A stretch of 7,544 nucleotides of DNA from Bacteroidota bacterium (GCA_023386855.1 JAEWIW010000152.1:1-7544); one strand, 5' to 3'; counted from the stretch's first letter, positions 1 through 7,273 are shown. A program made the numbers and translations. Notes: a model not told the origin generated them from the letters alone.

Positions 1-2
1 GA

Positions 3-98
3 ACAGATTCGGCTTTGTATCACAAATGGTATGGAGGAGGATGGGGGCCTTCAGTAACGGACTATGAATATATGGGGGGAATAATTACGGATTTTTAA
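3..98 (+). CDS. C-terminal fragment of a PLL-like (DUF346-type) beta-propeller protein
   Basis: Only the last 31 codons are present; the gene enters from the left edge and ends at TAA (96-98). Of the three + strand frames this one stays open longest and has recognisable composition: A-L-Y-H-K-W-Y, then G-G-G-W-G-P-S, then Y-M-G-G-I-I-T-D-F. The order 'aLyHKW - glycine - W-x-P - GG-I' is the blade motif of DUF346 / PLL-like seven-bladed propellers, a fold that includes bacterial fucose-binding lectins. The stop falls just after the GG-I-I of what would be the last blade, as expected for a natural C-terminus. The gene converges on the mannosidase cluster and is followed 11 bases later by a hairpin repeat. 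A carbohydrate-binding role is inferred from fold and neighbourhood. The fragment is too short to exclude another W-rich repeat protein. Confidence 0.62.
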   Translation, partial: TDSALYHKWYGGGWGPSVTDYEYMGGIITDF

Positions 99-108
99 TG
101 GGTTTGTG

Positions 109-138
109 ACCCCGTGGCACGGGGGCGTGCCACGGGGT
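109..138. repeat. GC-rich palindromic repeat, copy 1 (two-core form)
   Basis: A 30-base element reads ACCC, core CGTGGCACG (113-121), GGGG, core CGTGCCACG (126-134), GGGT. The ends form a perfect 12-bp inverted repeat (109-120 with 127-138) around a 6-base centre. It starts 11 bases after the stop of the left + strand gene. No T-run follows on either strand, so it is not a standard intrinsic terminator by itself. It shares its first 26 bases with the copy at 2527. Confidence 0.9.
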
Positions 139-188
139 ATTTAACCGGGAGAAAACGATTTGTAATTTATTGGTTTATAATGTCTTAA

Positions 189-220
189 ACCCCCGTGGCA
201 CGGCCCCGTGCCACGGGGGT
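189..220. repeat. GC-rich palindromic repeat, copy 2 (two-core form)
   Basis: A 32-base element reads ACCCC, core CGTGGCACG (194-202), GCCC, core CGTGCCACG (207-215), GGGGT. Bases 189-201 pair perfectly with 208-220 (13 bp), and G202-G203 can pair with C206-C207 inside. It lies 5 bases beyond the stop codon of gene C on the minus strand and 90 bases beyond the stop of the left + strand gene, between two converging transcripts. It is the same family as copies 1 and 3, with a C-rich rather than G-rich centre. Confidence 0.9.
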
Positions 221-227
221 ATTTTTT
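189..227 (+). terminator. Probable intrinsic terminator made from repeat copy 2
   Basis: On the + strand the 13-bp GC hairpin is followed by TATTTTTT (220-227), which fits an intrinsic terminator for the left gene. On the minus strand the hairpin is preceded by an A-run and followed only by TTTAAG, so termination of the mannosidase transcript here is plausible but weaker. The repeat may have been co-opted for this role rather than originating as a terminator. Confidence 0.5.
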
Positions 228-2514
228 ATTTATGTTTCCTGCTCATATGATATTCCAACGTGCCGCCATTCATGATCTCGTCATAAGTGATAAAGCGCCT
301 GTCGAGGGTTTTACCATTAAGCACAATCTTGTTCACATAAATATTATTGCTGCCCTGGTTCTTTGCCAGGACGGTAAAGGTTTTTCCATTTTCCAACTGG
401 ATTGTAGCATCTATAACCGCAGGGCTGCCGATATAATACTGGCCTGATGCCGGTGCCACAGGATAAAACCCAAGTGAACTGAAAATATACCATGCACTCA
501 TCTGGCCGCAATCATCATTTCCTCCCAATCCATCAGGCCTTGCCTGGTATTGCTTTTTCAGGATCATGCGAATTCGTTCAGCAGTTTTCCAGGGGTGGTC
601 GGTCCAGTTATACAAGTATGCCGCATGATGTGCAGGCTCATTTCCATGAACATAATTTCCAATGATACCTTCACGTGTGATGTCTTCCGTTTCAGCAAAA
701 AATTCATCGGGAAGATGCATGGTGAATAAGGAATCAAGATGACTGGTAAATCTTTTCTTTCCACCCATCATCTGTATCATGGTAGAGGGATCCTGTGGAA
801 CGTACAGGCTGTAATTCCATGCATTGCCTTCAATGAATCCCTGGTTATGGGTGCTCAGTACATCGAAATCTTTTTTAAAGGTTCCGTTGGCGAGCTTTGG
901 TCGCATGAATCCAATTGATGCATCATAAACATTTTTCCAGTTTGAAGAACGCTTCATGAATTCATCATATACATCCATCCTGTTCAGCTTTTTTGCTGCC
1001 TGCGCAATCGCCCAATCGTCGTATGCATATTCAAGTGTCATGGAAACTGATGCGCCACTTTTTTCTGCGGGAACATATCCTAATTTCATGTACTGGTCAA
1101 TGCCATCAAAGAAACCTGCTTTTGCCGTTTGAATGCAAGCATCAAGCGCTTTGTTTGCATCAAAGTCAATGTTGCCATTAACAATGGCATCCGCGATAAC
1201 GGATGTGCTATGATAGCCGATCATGCACCAGTTCTCATTAGCATAGTGCGACCAAATGGGCAGCATATGTTCTGCGCTTTGTTCATGGTGCGCCAGCATT
1301 GAGCTTACCATATCAGCATTTCGCGAAGGTTGAATGATATTGAACAAAGGATGCAATGCACGATAAGTATCCCACAAAGAGAACGTGGTATAGTTCGTGA
1401 AACCCTTTGCTGTATGAACGTTCTGATCAAGACCTTTATATTGACCGTTGACATCCATATAAGTTGTAGGACTGAGGAACGTATGGTAAAGGGCAGTATA
1501 GAAATTGATCATATCATCTTTGTCCTGCATGTTTACCGCAACCTTATTCAATTCCTGGTTCCATTGATCCTGGCCCTGCTTTTTGTAAGCATCGAAGTTC
1601 CAATGCGGTGTTTCGGCACGAAGATTTTCCAATGCATTAGCGGTGCTCACAGGTGATAAAGCAAACTTGATCTTTATCTTTTCGTTTTCATCTGTTTTGA
1701 AATTGAAGAAAGCCCTGATCTGTTCGCCAGCGATCTCGGGGAAATTTTCAGACTGGTTGAACCTGCCCCAGAAGCCGCGATAGACCTGCTTTTTGGAGAG
1801 ATTCCTGTTGCCATAAGAAGAGAAGGGTTTTGAAAAGGTCATTGCAAAATAAACTGTTCTTGTTCTTGCCCATCCCGAGGTTTGACGATAGCCGGTAACC
1901 AGCGTATCGTTTTCAACCCTCAGGTATGTCCACACGTTCTTGTCGGGGTAATTATAGATCCCATGCATAAGATCAAGAATGATATGCGCGCTGTCTGATG
2001 CTGGGAAAGTATATTGGTGAACACCTACCCTTGTGGTAGTGGTCATTTCAGCAAGAACATTATCGTCTTTCAGCATCACCTTGTAATAGTTGGGTTCTGC
2101 AACTTCAGAGGAATGATCAAATGCAGACCTGTAGCCATTTTCGGGATGATCTTTGGTACCTGGATTCAATTGAAGTTTTCCAACGGAAGGCATAATAAGA
2201 AAGTCGCCAAGATCAGAGTGACCGGTGCCACTGAAATGAGTATGGCTGAACCCTACAATGGTGGGATCATCGTACTGGTAGCCGGCGCAATAGCGGTAAA
2301 CATCGCCATTGTATTTACCATTTAATTCGTAAGGAATGGTATCGGTATCAGGACTAAGTTGAACTGACCCGAAGGGAACAGTTGCACCAGGATAGGTATG
2401 ACCCATTTTGGCGGTGCCAATCAATGGGTTTACAAATTGGACCAGGTTGCGTTGCTGTGAAAACCCCGGTTGGAAAATAACCAGGGTGAGCAGGAAGAAT
2501 AATGTTTTTGACAT
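226..2514 (-). CDS. Secreted GH92 alpha-mannosidase, N-D-D type (gene C)
   Basis: GH92 enzymes are calcium-dependent, inverting exo-alpha-mannosidases acting on mannans and high-mannose N-glycans. This 762-residue protein has the usual family length: signal peptide (about 1-20, cleavage near F-S-Q/Q), N-terminal beta-sandwich (about 24-290, with the G-F-S-H-T-H-F-S-G-T-G motif at 88-98), then the catalytic (alpha/alpha)6 barrel. Barrel landmarks are W-D-T-Y-R-A (381-386), T-L-E-Y-A-Y-D-D (493-500), E-G-N-A-W with presumed acid E562, H-G-N-E-P (623-627) and G-N-D-D-C-G-Q (665-671). Here N666 stands where genes A and B have the first Asp of D-E-D; D668 is the likely base. The start is placed at M(2514), where the signal peptide begins. 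The frame stays open to 2643, but that extension reads through a palindromic repeat and overlaps gene B. It is clearly more distant from A and B than they are from each other. Linkage preference is not determinable here. Confidence 0.95.
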   Translation of the reverse strand: MSKTLFFLLTLVIFQPGFSQQRNLVQFVNPLIGTAKMGHTYPGATVPFGSVQLSPDTDTIPYELNGKYNGDVYRYCAGYQYDDPTIVGFSHTHFSGTGHSDLGDFLIMPSVGKLQLNPGTKDHPENGYRSAFDHSSEVAEPNYYKVMLKDDNVLAEMTTTTRVGVHQYTFPASDSAHIILDLMHGIYNYPDKNVWTYLRVENDTLVTGYRQTSGWARTRTVYFAMTFSKPFSSYGNRNLSKKQVYRGFWGRFNQSENFPEIAGEQIRAFFNFKTDENEKIKIKFALSPVSTANALENLRAETPHWNFDAYKKQGQDQWNQELNKVAVNMQDKDDMINFYTALYHTFLSPTTYMDVNGQYKGLDQNVHTAKGFTNYTTFSLWDTYRALHPLFNIIQPSRNADMVSSMLAHHEQSAEHMLPIWSHYANENWCMIGYHSTSVIADAIVNGNIDFDANKALDACIQTAKAGFFDGIDQYMKLGYVPAEKSGASVSMTLEYAYDDWAIAQAAKKLNRMDVYDEFMKRSSNWKNVYDASIGFMRPKLANGTFKKDFDVLSTHNQGFIEGNAWNYSLYVPQDPSTMIQMMGGKKRFTSHLDSLFTMHLPDEFFAETEDITREGIIGNYVHGNEPAHHAAYLYNWTDHPWKTAERIRMILKKQYQARPDGLGGNDDCGQMSAWYIFSSLGFYPVAPASGQYYIGSPAVIDATIQLENGKTFTVLAKNQGSNNIYVNKIVLNGKTLDRRFITYDEIMNGGTLEYHMSRKHK

Positions 2515-2526
2515 ATGTTTTGTATT

Positions 2527-2569
2527 ACCCCGTGGCACGGGGGCGTGCCACGCCCCCGTGCCACGGGGT
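2527..2569. repeat. 43-base perfect palindrome, repeat copy 3 (three-core form)
   Basis: The order is ACCC, core CGTGGCACG (2531-2539), GGGG, core CGTGCCACG (2544-2552), CCCC, core CGTGCCACG (2557-2565), GGGT. Two 21-base arms are perfectly complementary around the single base C2548. It equals copy 1 with one extra 13-base unit (CCCC plus core) inserted after base 26. It sits between genes B and C, 6 bases past the stop of B and 12 bases before the ATG of C, so it should fold into a very stable hairpin in an A-B-C transcript. The downstream minus-strand bases (TAATACAAAACA) have no T-run, so it is not a canonical terminator. Confidence 0.95.
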
Positions 2570-2575
2570 CTGTAA

Positions 2576-4870
2576 CTATTCATTTGAAAGGGAGAAAGGA
2601 TAGGAGCTTTCTTTTGTTCCGCGGTTTTTGTTTGGTGTTTCACTCATGGTGAACTGGAGGTTTCCTCCCTTCATCAGCTCAAAATGATCCAGGTAGTTTT
2701 TATCACTTACCTTACCATTCACCTTTACTTCCCGAACGTATTTGTTTTTTTTACTGTTATTGGGGGCGGTAATCGTCAGTTTCTTGCCGTTATTGAGCGA
2801 TACCGTAATCTTTTTAAACAGCGGGGTTCCCAATACGTACTGGTCGGTACCAGGGCATACAGGATAGAATCCCATTGCAGAGAATACATACCATGCGCTG
2901 GTCTGCCCATTGTCTTCATCGCCACAATATCCATCAGGTGTTGGTTTGTACAGCCTGTTCATCACCTCGCGTGTCCAGTATTGAGTTTTCCATGGCTGGC
3001 CTGCATAATTGTACAGGTAGATCATATGCTGGATCGGCTGGTTGCCATGGGCATACTGTCCCATGTTCATGATCTGCATTTCACGGATCTCATGAATCAC
3101 TCCACCATAATAGCTATCATCAAATAATGGTGGCATTTTGAAAACTGAATCAAGCATGGTCACAAACATCTCGTTGCCTCCCATTAATTTTTTCAATCCT
3201 TCAATATCATGGAATACGCTCCAGCTATAATGCCAGCTGTTTCCTTCGGTGAAAGCATCACCCCATTTCAAGGGATTAAATGGCTTCTGGAAGTTTCCAT
3301 CCTTGTTCTTACCTCGCATAAGCTTCGTTTCAGGATCGAAAAGATTTTTATAGTTAAGGCTTCTCTTCCTGTATAACTCGATCTCATCCTTAGGTGCATT
3401 CAATGCCTTGGCCAACTTATAAATAGTAAAGTCATCATAAGCATACTCAAGTGTACGAGCTGCATTCTCATTTATTTTTACATCATAAGGAACATAGCCA
3501 AGTGTATTATAATATTCAACGCCTTTTCTTCCTACTGCAGTCATGGGTCCTTCATTATTGGCGCCATGTTTCAATGCTTCATAAAGCGTGTTGATATCAT
3601 AACCTCGAAGACCTTTTATATAAGCGTCTGCAACTACTGATGCCGAGTTGTTACCTACCATGATATCAGCAAAGCCAGGACTAGACCATTCAGGAAGGAA
3701 GCCACCTTCTTTATAATCGTTGATGAGTCCCTGTTGCATTTCCTTGTTGATGTCGGGGAAAGCGAAATTCAGGAAGGGGTATAAGGCCCTGAAGGTATCC
3801 CAGAAACCCGTACCGCCGAACATGTATCCCGCTTCAGTTTTTCCATTATATGGACTGTAATGCACCATTTTATTTTGTGCATCGAATTCATATAATCTTT
3901 GAGGGAATTGAAGGGTCCTGTACATGCATGAATAAAAAGTCCTTACCTGGTCTTCGGTACCACCTTCCACTAATATGCGTCCAAGCTGTTTATTCCAAGC
4001 GGCTTTTGATTTTGCTTTAGTGGCATCAAAACCATCTTTGGCCACTTCTCTTTGAAGATTAAGATCAGCCTGTTCTATACTGATAAAAGAGGAAGCCACT
4101 TTAACGTTTACTTTTTCTCCTTTAACTGTTTTGAAAGCGATCACTGCGCCGGTATGATTAGCATCCTGTTCCAGGTCTTTAGTGAGATTATTATCACTGA
4201 AAGTGTATGAAGCGGTGAATGGCTTATCAAGCTTGATCACAAAATAATTCTTGAAGTTGGGAAGAGGACCACGACTATGCTTAGTTGAATAACCAACGAT
4301 CTTCTTTTCTGATGGAATCACTTTAATATAAGATCCCTTATCCAGCGCGTCGATCACCAGGAATGAACTGTCGGTTCCGGGATAAGTAATCCTGAACTGG
4401 GCAGCCCTCTCACTCGTTGTCAACTCAGTGGTGACATCATAATCGGCCAGGTAAACACTGTAATAGTATGGCTTTACGATTTCAGCCTTATGTGAAAACC
4501 ATGAACCTCTTTCATCATCCCTGAATTTGAGCTTACCTGTAACAGGCATGATAGCGAATTGCCCATAATCGTTCATCCAGGGTGAAGGCTGGTGTGTTTG
4601 CTTGAAGCCACGGATCTTATCCGATGCATAAGTGTATGCCCATCCATCGCCCATTTTGCCGGTCTGTGGCATCCAGAAATTCATGCCCCAGGGCACTGCA
4701 ATCGCCGGGTAAGTGTTACCATTTGAAAGACTTGGCTTTGAGTCAGTACCCATCAGTGGATTGATCCACTCAACGGGGTCCGTGACCTTGTTAACCATTG
4801 GAACTTCCTGGGCCATGCCTGAAGATCCTAAAGCCAGTAATAATGCTGTGAAGAGATGCTTTGTTATCAT
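2576..4870 (-). CDS. Secreted GH92 alpha-mannosidase, H-E / D-E-D type (gene B)
   Basis: This 764-residue protein has a signal peptide (about 1-21, cleavage near G-M-A-Q/E), no lipobox, a GH92 N-terminal beta-sandwich (about 31-265) and a catalytic (alpha/alpha)6 barrel to the end. Landmarks are W98 in P-W-M-N-D-Y, G-F-W-D-T-F-R-A (355-362), T-L-E-Y-A-Y-D-D (473-480), E-G-N-S-W with presumed acid E542, H593-E594, H-G-N-Q-P-I-Q-H (608-615) and D651-E652-D653 as the base motif. The spacings from E542 to H593, E594, D651 and D653 equal those I recall for E533, H584, E585, D642 and D644 of Bacteroides BT3990, an alpha-1,2-mannosidase. That favours alpha-1,2 activity by inference. It begins 35 bases after gene A without a terminator, so the two are probably co-transcribed. 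An AAGGA (4878-4874) precedes the ATG but only 3 bases away. The C-terminal tail (R-G-T-x-E-S, P-F-S-L-S-N) is shared with A. Confidence 0.96.
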   Translation of the reverse strand: MITKHLFTALLLALGSSGMAQEVPMVNKVTDPVEWINPLMGTDSKPSLSNGNTYPAIAVPWGMNFWMPQTGKMGDGWAYTYASDKIRGFKQTHQPSPWMNDYGQFAIMPVTGKLKFRDDERGSWFSHKAEIVKPYYYSVYLADYDVTTELTTSERAAQFRITYPGTDSSFLVIDALDKGSYIKVIPSEKKIVGYSTKHSRGPLPNFKNYFVIKLDKPFTASYTFSDNNLTKDLEQDANHTGAVIAFKTVKGEKVNVKVASSFISIEQADLNLQREVAKDGFDATKAKSKAAWNKQLGRILVEGGTEDQVRTFYSCMYRTLQFPQRLYEFDAQNKMVHYSPYNGKTEAGYMFGGTGFWDTFRALYPFLNFAFPDINKEMQQGLINDYKEGGFLPEWSSPGFADIMVGNNSASVVADAYIKGLRGYDINTLYEALKHGANNEGPMTAVGRKGVEYYNTLGYVPYDVKINENAARTLEYAYDDFTIYKLAKALNAPKDEIELYRKRSLNYKNLFDPETKLMRGKNKDGNFQKPFNPLKWGDAFTEGNSWHYSWSVFHDIEGLKKLMGGNEMFVTMLDSVFKMPPLFDDSYYGGVIHEIREMQIMNMGQYAHGNQPIQHMIYLYNYAGQPWKTQYWTREVMNRLYKPTPDGYCGDEDNGQTSAWYVFSAMGFYPVCPGTDQYVLGTPLFKKITVSLNNGKKLTITAPNNSKKNKYVREVKVNGKVSDKNYLDHFELMKGGNLQFTMSETPNKNRGTKESSYPFSLSNE

Positions 4871-4905
4871 TGATCCTTGTTTATAATAAGTGCGTTAATT
4901 AAATT

Positions 4906-7197
4906 TTATTTTGATGGATTTGAAAGTGAAAATGGTTTGTCGCTTTCGGCAGTTCCTCTTTGCATATTGGGTTGTGCACCCATATCGAAAAACAATTTTC
5001 CACCATTAAGGATGTCAGAATACGTTAACCAGTTGCGTGAATAATCCTGGCCATTCATTTTTGCCGACTGGATATATACATTTTCCTTGTTATTGTCCTT
5101 TGCTTCGATGACGAATTTTTTACCGTCTTCAAGAGTGATGGTAGTTTTTTGAAACACAGGGCTTCCCAAAACGTATTGATCAGTGCCGGGACAAACACTA
5201 TAGAATCCCATTGCACTTAAAACATACCATGATGAAGTCTGGCCCTGGTCCTCATCACCGGGATAACCGTTCTCGGTGGAGTTGTACAATTTTTCCATAA
5301 CTGTTCTTGTCCATTTCTGCGCTTTCCATGGCTGCCCTCCATAGTTGTAGAGGTAGATCATATGTTGAATGGGCTGGTTACCATGAGCATATTGTCCCAG
5401 GTCGGCCATCACCATTTCCGTCATTTCGTGTATCATTCCACCATAGGTTCCCACTTTAACTTTATTAGGAACAGAAAAAACGGAATCCAGTTTCAGGTTA
5501 AATTTTTCATTACCACCCATCAGGTTAATGAGGCCCTGGACATCATGAAATACTGACCACTGGTAGTGCCATGCATTACCTTCAGTAAAGGGACCGCCCC
5601 ATTCAATAGGATCGAAGTTTGGCGTCCATTGCCCATTGGCCTGTCTTCCGCGCATATATCCTGTAGTGGAATCAAATACATTCCTGTAATTATACATCTG
5701 CCTTGCAAAAACATTTTTATAGAATTCATTACCTGTCATGGAAGCAAGCTGGTAACCGCAGAAATCATCATACGCGTACTCCAGCGTTTTAGCAGTGGAT
5801 TCGCGGTAACCGGGATAAGGAACATACCCTAACTGGAAATATTCTTTCCAGCCATCTCTTCCATTCGCTGGTCCCCAGGGACCTTTCTGTGTTGATTCTT
5901 TAAGATAGGCGGCAAGTGCTTTTTGAGGATCGAAGGTCCTGATGCCCTTGGCCCATGCATCTGCAAGAAGGGAGATGGCATGGTTGCCGATCATGCTTCC
6001 ATGTTCATTCGGGAATGACCATGAAGGAAGCCATCCGCATTGTTCCTGTGCATCGAGCAATGCCTGCATATAACGGCCATGCATGGTAGGATACATCAGT
6101 GCATTCAAAGGGAACTGTGCACGGAAAGTATCCCAGAAGCCTGTATCGGTGAACATATATCCATAATGAACTTTTCCATCGTATGGACTAAAATAGTACG
6201 GCTTACCATCTTTGTCATATTCATAGAATTGTCGTGAGAAAAGGCTTGCGCGGAAAAAGCAACTATAGAATGTGCGAAGCTGTTCTTCTGTACCACCTTC
6301 AACAAGAATTCTTTTCAGGTGCTTGTTCCATACTGCGGCAGCTGCATTCTTTGTATCGTTGAAAGAACGGAACTTGCCCAGCTCTGCATTGAGGGTAACT
6401 GTTGCCTGCTCGGGACTGATATAGGATGAAGCAGTTTTTGCTTCAACGGTTTCACCGTTTTTGAATTGAATATAAGCACCTCTTCCCTGGCCTTCGGCTG
6501 CTTCCTGCCCGGCTTGTATGGTATTATCGCGGTTCTCCCATGTGCCATAAGCTTTGAAAGGCTTGTTGAAGACTATCTCGAAATAACTTTTTATGGGAAC
6601 GCCGTTATTTGATTTTACAGAACTAACATAGCCGGTGATCTTTCTTTCCTTGGGCCAGATCTTCACGGAGCTCATTTTTGTATAACCATCCAGGACCAGG
6701 TAGCTGGCGCCTTTGGGAAAGCTGAAACGCAGGTGGGCACCTCTTTCTGTAGGAGAAATTTCGGTGACGATCTTATTGTCGAATTTCACCCGGTAATAAT
6801 GTGGACTTGCTGTTTCATTTGAATGAGAGAAAGTGCTTGCTCTTTCATTCTCGTTCACAACAAGTTTGCCGGTGAGGGGGAAGAGAGAAAATACATTATA
6901 ATCGTTTGTCCACGAGCTGCATTGATGCGCCTGCTGAAATCCTCTTATTTTATTTACAAAGTACTGGTACTTCCAGCCATCCCCGTTTTTACCGGTTTGA
7001 GGACTCCATGTATGCATTCCAAAAGGAAGTGCCGTGGTAGGATAAGTGTTACCTCTTGTCAGTTCATGTTTTGAATTGGTGCCCTGCAAGGTATTGACAT
7101 ACTTCACCAGGTTCAATGAATCGGTGGCGAATGAAGTTTGCGGCATCATCAAGTACATGATGAGCGATAAAAAAAGAAGAGATCGCGATGTAGTCAT
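4906..7197 (-). CDS. Secreted GH92 alpha-mannosidase, H-E / D-E-D type (gene A, first in operon)
   Basis: This 763-residue protein has a signal peptide (about 1-24, cleavage near S-F-A/T) and then a GH92 beta-sandwich (about 28-265) and (alpha/alpha)6 barrel. Landmarks are R-G-N-T-Y-P (48-53), W96 in S-W-T-N-D-Y, G-F-W-D-T-F-R-A (353-360), T-L-E-Y-A-Y-D-D (471-478), E-G-N-A-W with presumed acid E539, H590-E591, H-G-N-Q-P-I-Q-H (605-612) and D648-E649-D650. All of E539, H590, E591, D648 and D650 sit exactly six residues past the BT3990 numbers I recall, which supports intact catalysis and suggests alpha-1,2 preference. It is a close paralogue of gene B, including the G-T-D-Q-Y-V-L-G block near 671-678 and the R-G-T-x-E-S tail, so the pair probably arose by tandem duplication. 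It is the promoter-proximal cistron: the only sizeable upstream non-coding region of the cluster precedes it, with candidate operator palindromes. Confidence 0.96.
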   Translation of the reverse strand: MTTSRSLLFLSLIMYLMMPQTSFATDSLNLVKYVNTLQGTNSKHELTRGNTYPTTALPFGMHTWSPQTGKNGDGWKYQYFVNKIRGFQQAHQCSSWTNDYNVFSLFPLTGKLVVNENERASTFSHSNETASPHYYRVKFDNKIVTEISPTERGAHLRFSFPKGASYLVLDGYTKMSSVKIWPKERKITGYVSSVKSNNGVPIKSYFEIVFNKPFKAYGTWENRDNTIQAGQEAAEGQGRGAYIQFKNGETVEAKTASSYISPEQATVTLNAELGKFRSFNDTKNAAAAVWNKHLKRILVEGGTEEQLRTFYSCFFRASLFSRQFYEYDKDGKPYYFSPYDGKVHYGYMFTDTGFWDTFRAQFPLNALMYPTMHGRYMQALLDAQEQCGWLPSWSFPNEHGSMIGNHAISLLADAWAKGIRTFDPQKALAAYLKESTQKGPWGPANGRDGWKEYFQLGYVPYPGYRESTAKTLEYAYDDFCGYQLASMTGNEFYKNVFARQMYNYRNVFDSTTGYMRGRQANGQWTPNFDPIEWGGPFTEGNAWHYQWSVFHDVQGLINLMGGNEKFNLKLDSVFSVPNKVKVGTYGGMIHEMTEMVMADLGQYAHGNQPIQHMIYLYNYGGQPWKAQKWTRTVMEKLYNSTENGYPGDEDQGQTSSWYVLSAMGFYSVCPGTDQYVLGSPVFQKTTITLEDGKKFVIEAKDNNKENVYIQSAKMNGQDYSRNWLTYSDILNGGKLFFDMGAQPNMQRGTAESDKPFSLSNPSK

Positions 7198-7245
7198 TAT
7201 ATATGGTTTGAAGTTAACGTGCTACTTAATTATATGCACAGTTTA

Positions 7246-7267
7246 CTTTCAATGAACTACTTGAAAG
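7246..7267. promoter_or_regulatory. Inverted repeat upstream of gene A, possible regulator site
   Basis: CTTTCAA (7246-7252) and TTGAAAG (7261-7267) form a perfect 7-bp inverted repeat with an 8-base spacer, 49-70 bases upstream of the gene A start. Spaced dyads of this kind suit a dimeric activator or repressor, or a small leader hairpin. The sequence is AT-rich, so chance occurrence is a real alternative. Confidence 0.3.
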
Positions 7268-7273
7268 CCGCAA

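Noticed and set aside
109..220. The paired repeats as a CRISPR array or insertion sequence ends
   Set aside because: There are only two units here with unequal length, the 50 bases between them encode nothing, no cas or transposase gene is present, and no target-site duplication is visible.
665..671. Residues 665-671 of gene C: G-N-D-D instead of G-D-E-D as a sign of a dead enzyme (coordinates are protein residues)
   Set aside because: N-D-D at this place is, to my knowledge, widespread in GH92, and every other catalytic landmark in gene C is intact.
2527..2569. The 43-base palindrome as an intrinsic terminator after gene B
   Set aside because: Neither strand has a T-run after the hairpin, and gene C starts only 12 bases later with no room for its own promoter.
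2515..2643. In-frame upstream start for gene C at 2643
   Set aside because: The extension overlaps the end of gene B, is encoded largely by the palindromic repeat, and would bury a clear signal peptide that begins at 2514.
2684..3127. 147-codon open frame on the + strand inside gene B
   Set aside because: It is antisense to a well-supported GH92 coding region, has no recognisable domain or start context, and is explained as a shadow of gene B.
6823..7255. Overlapping + strand open frames across the start of gene A
   Set aside because: They are antisense to the signal peptide and beta-sandwich of gene A, and their products show no family motif.
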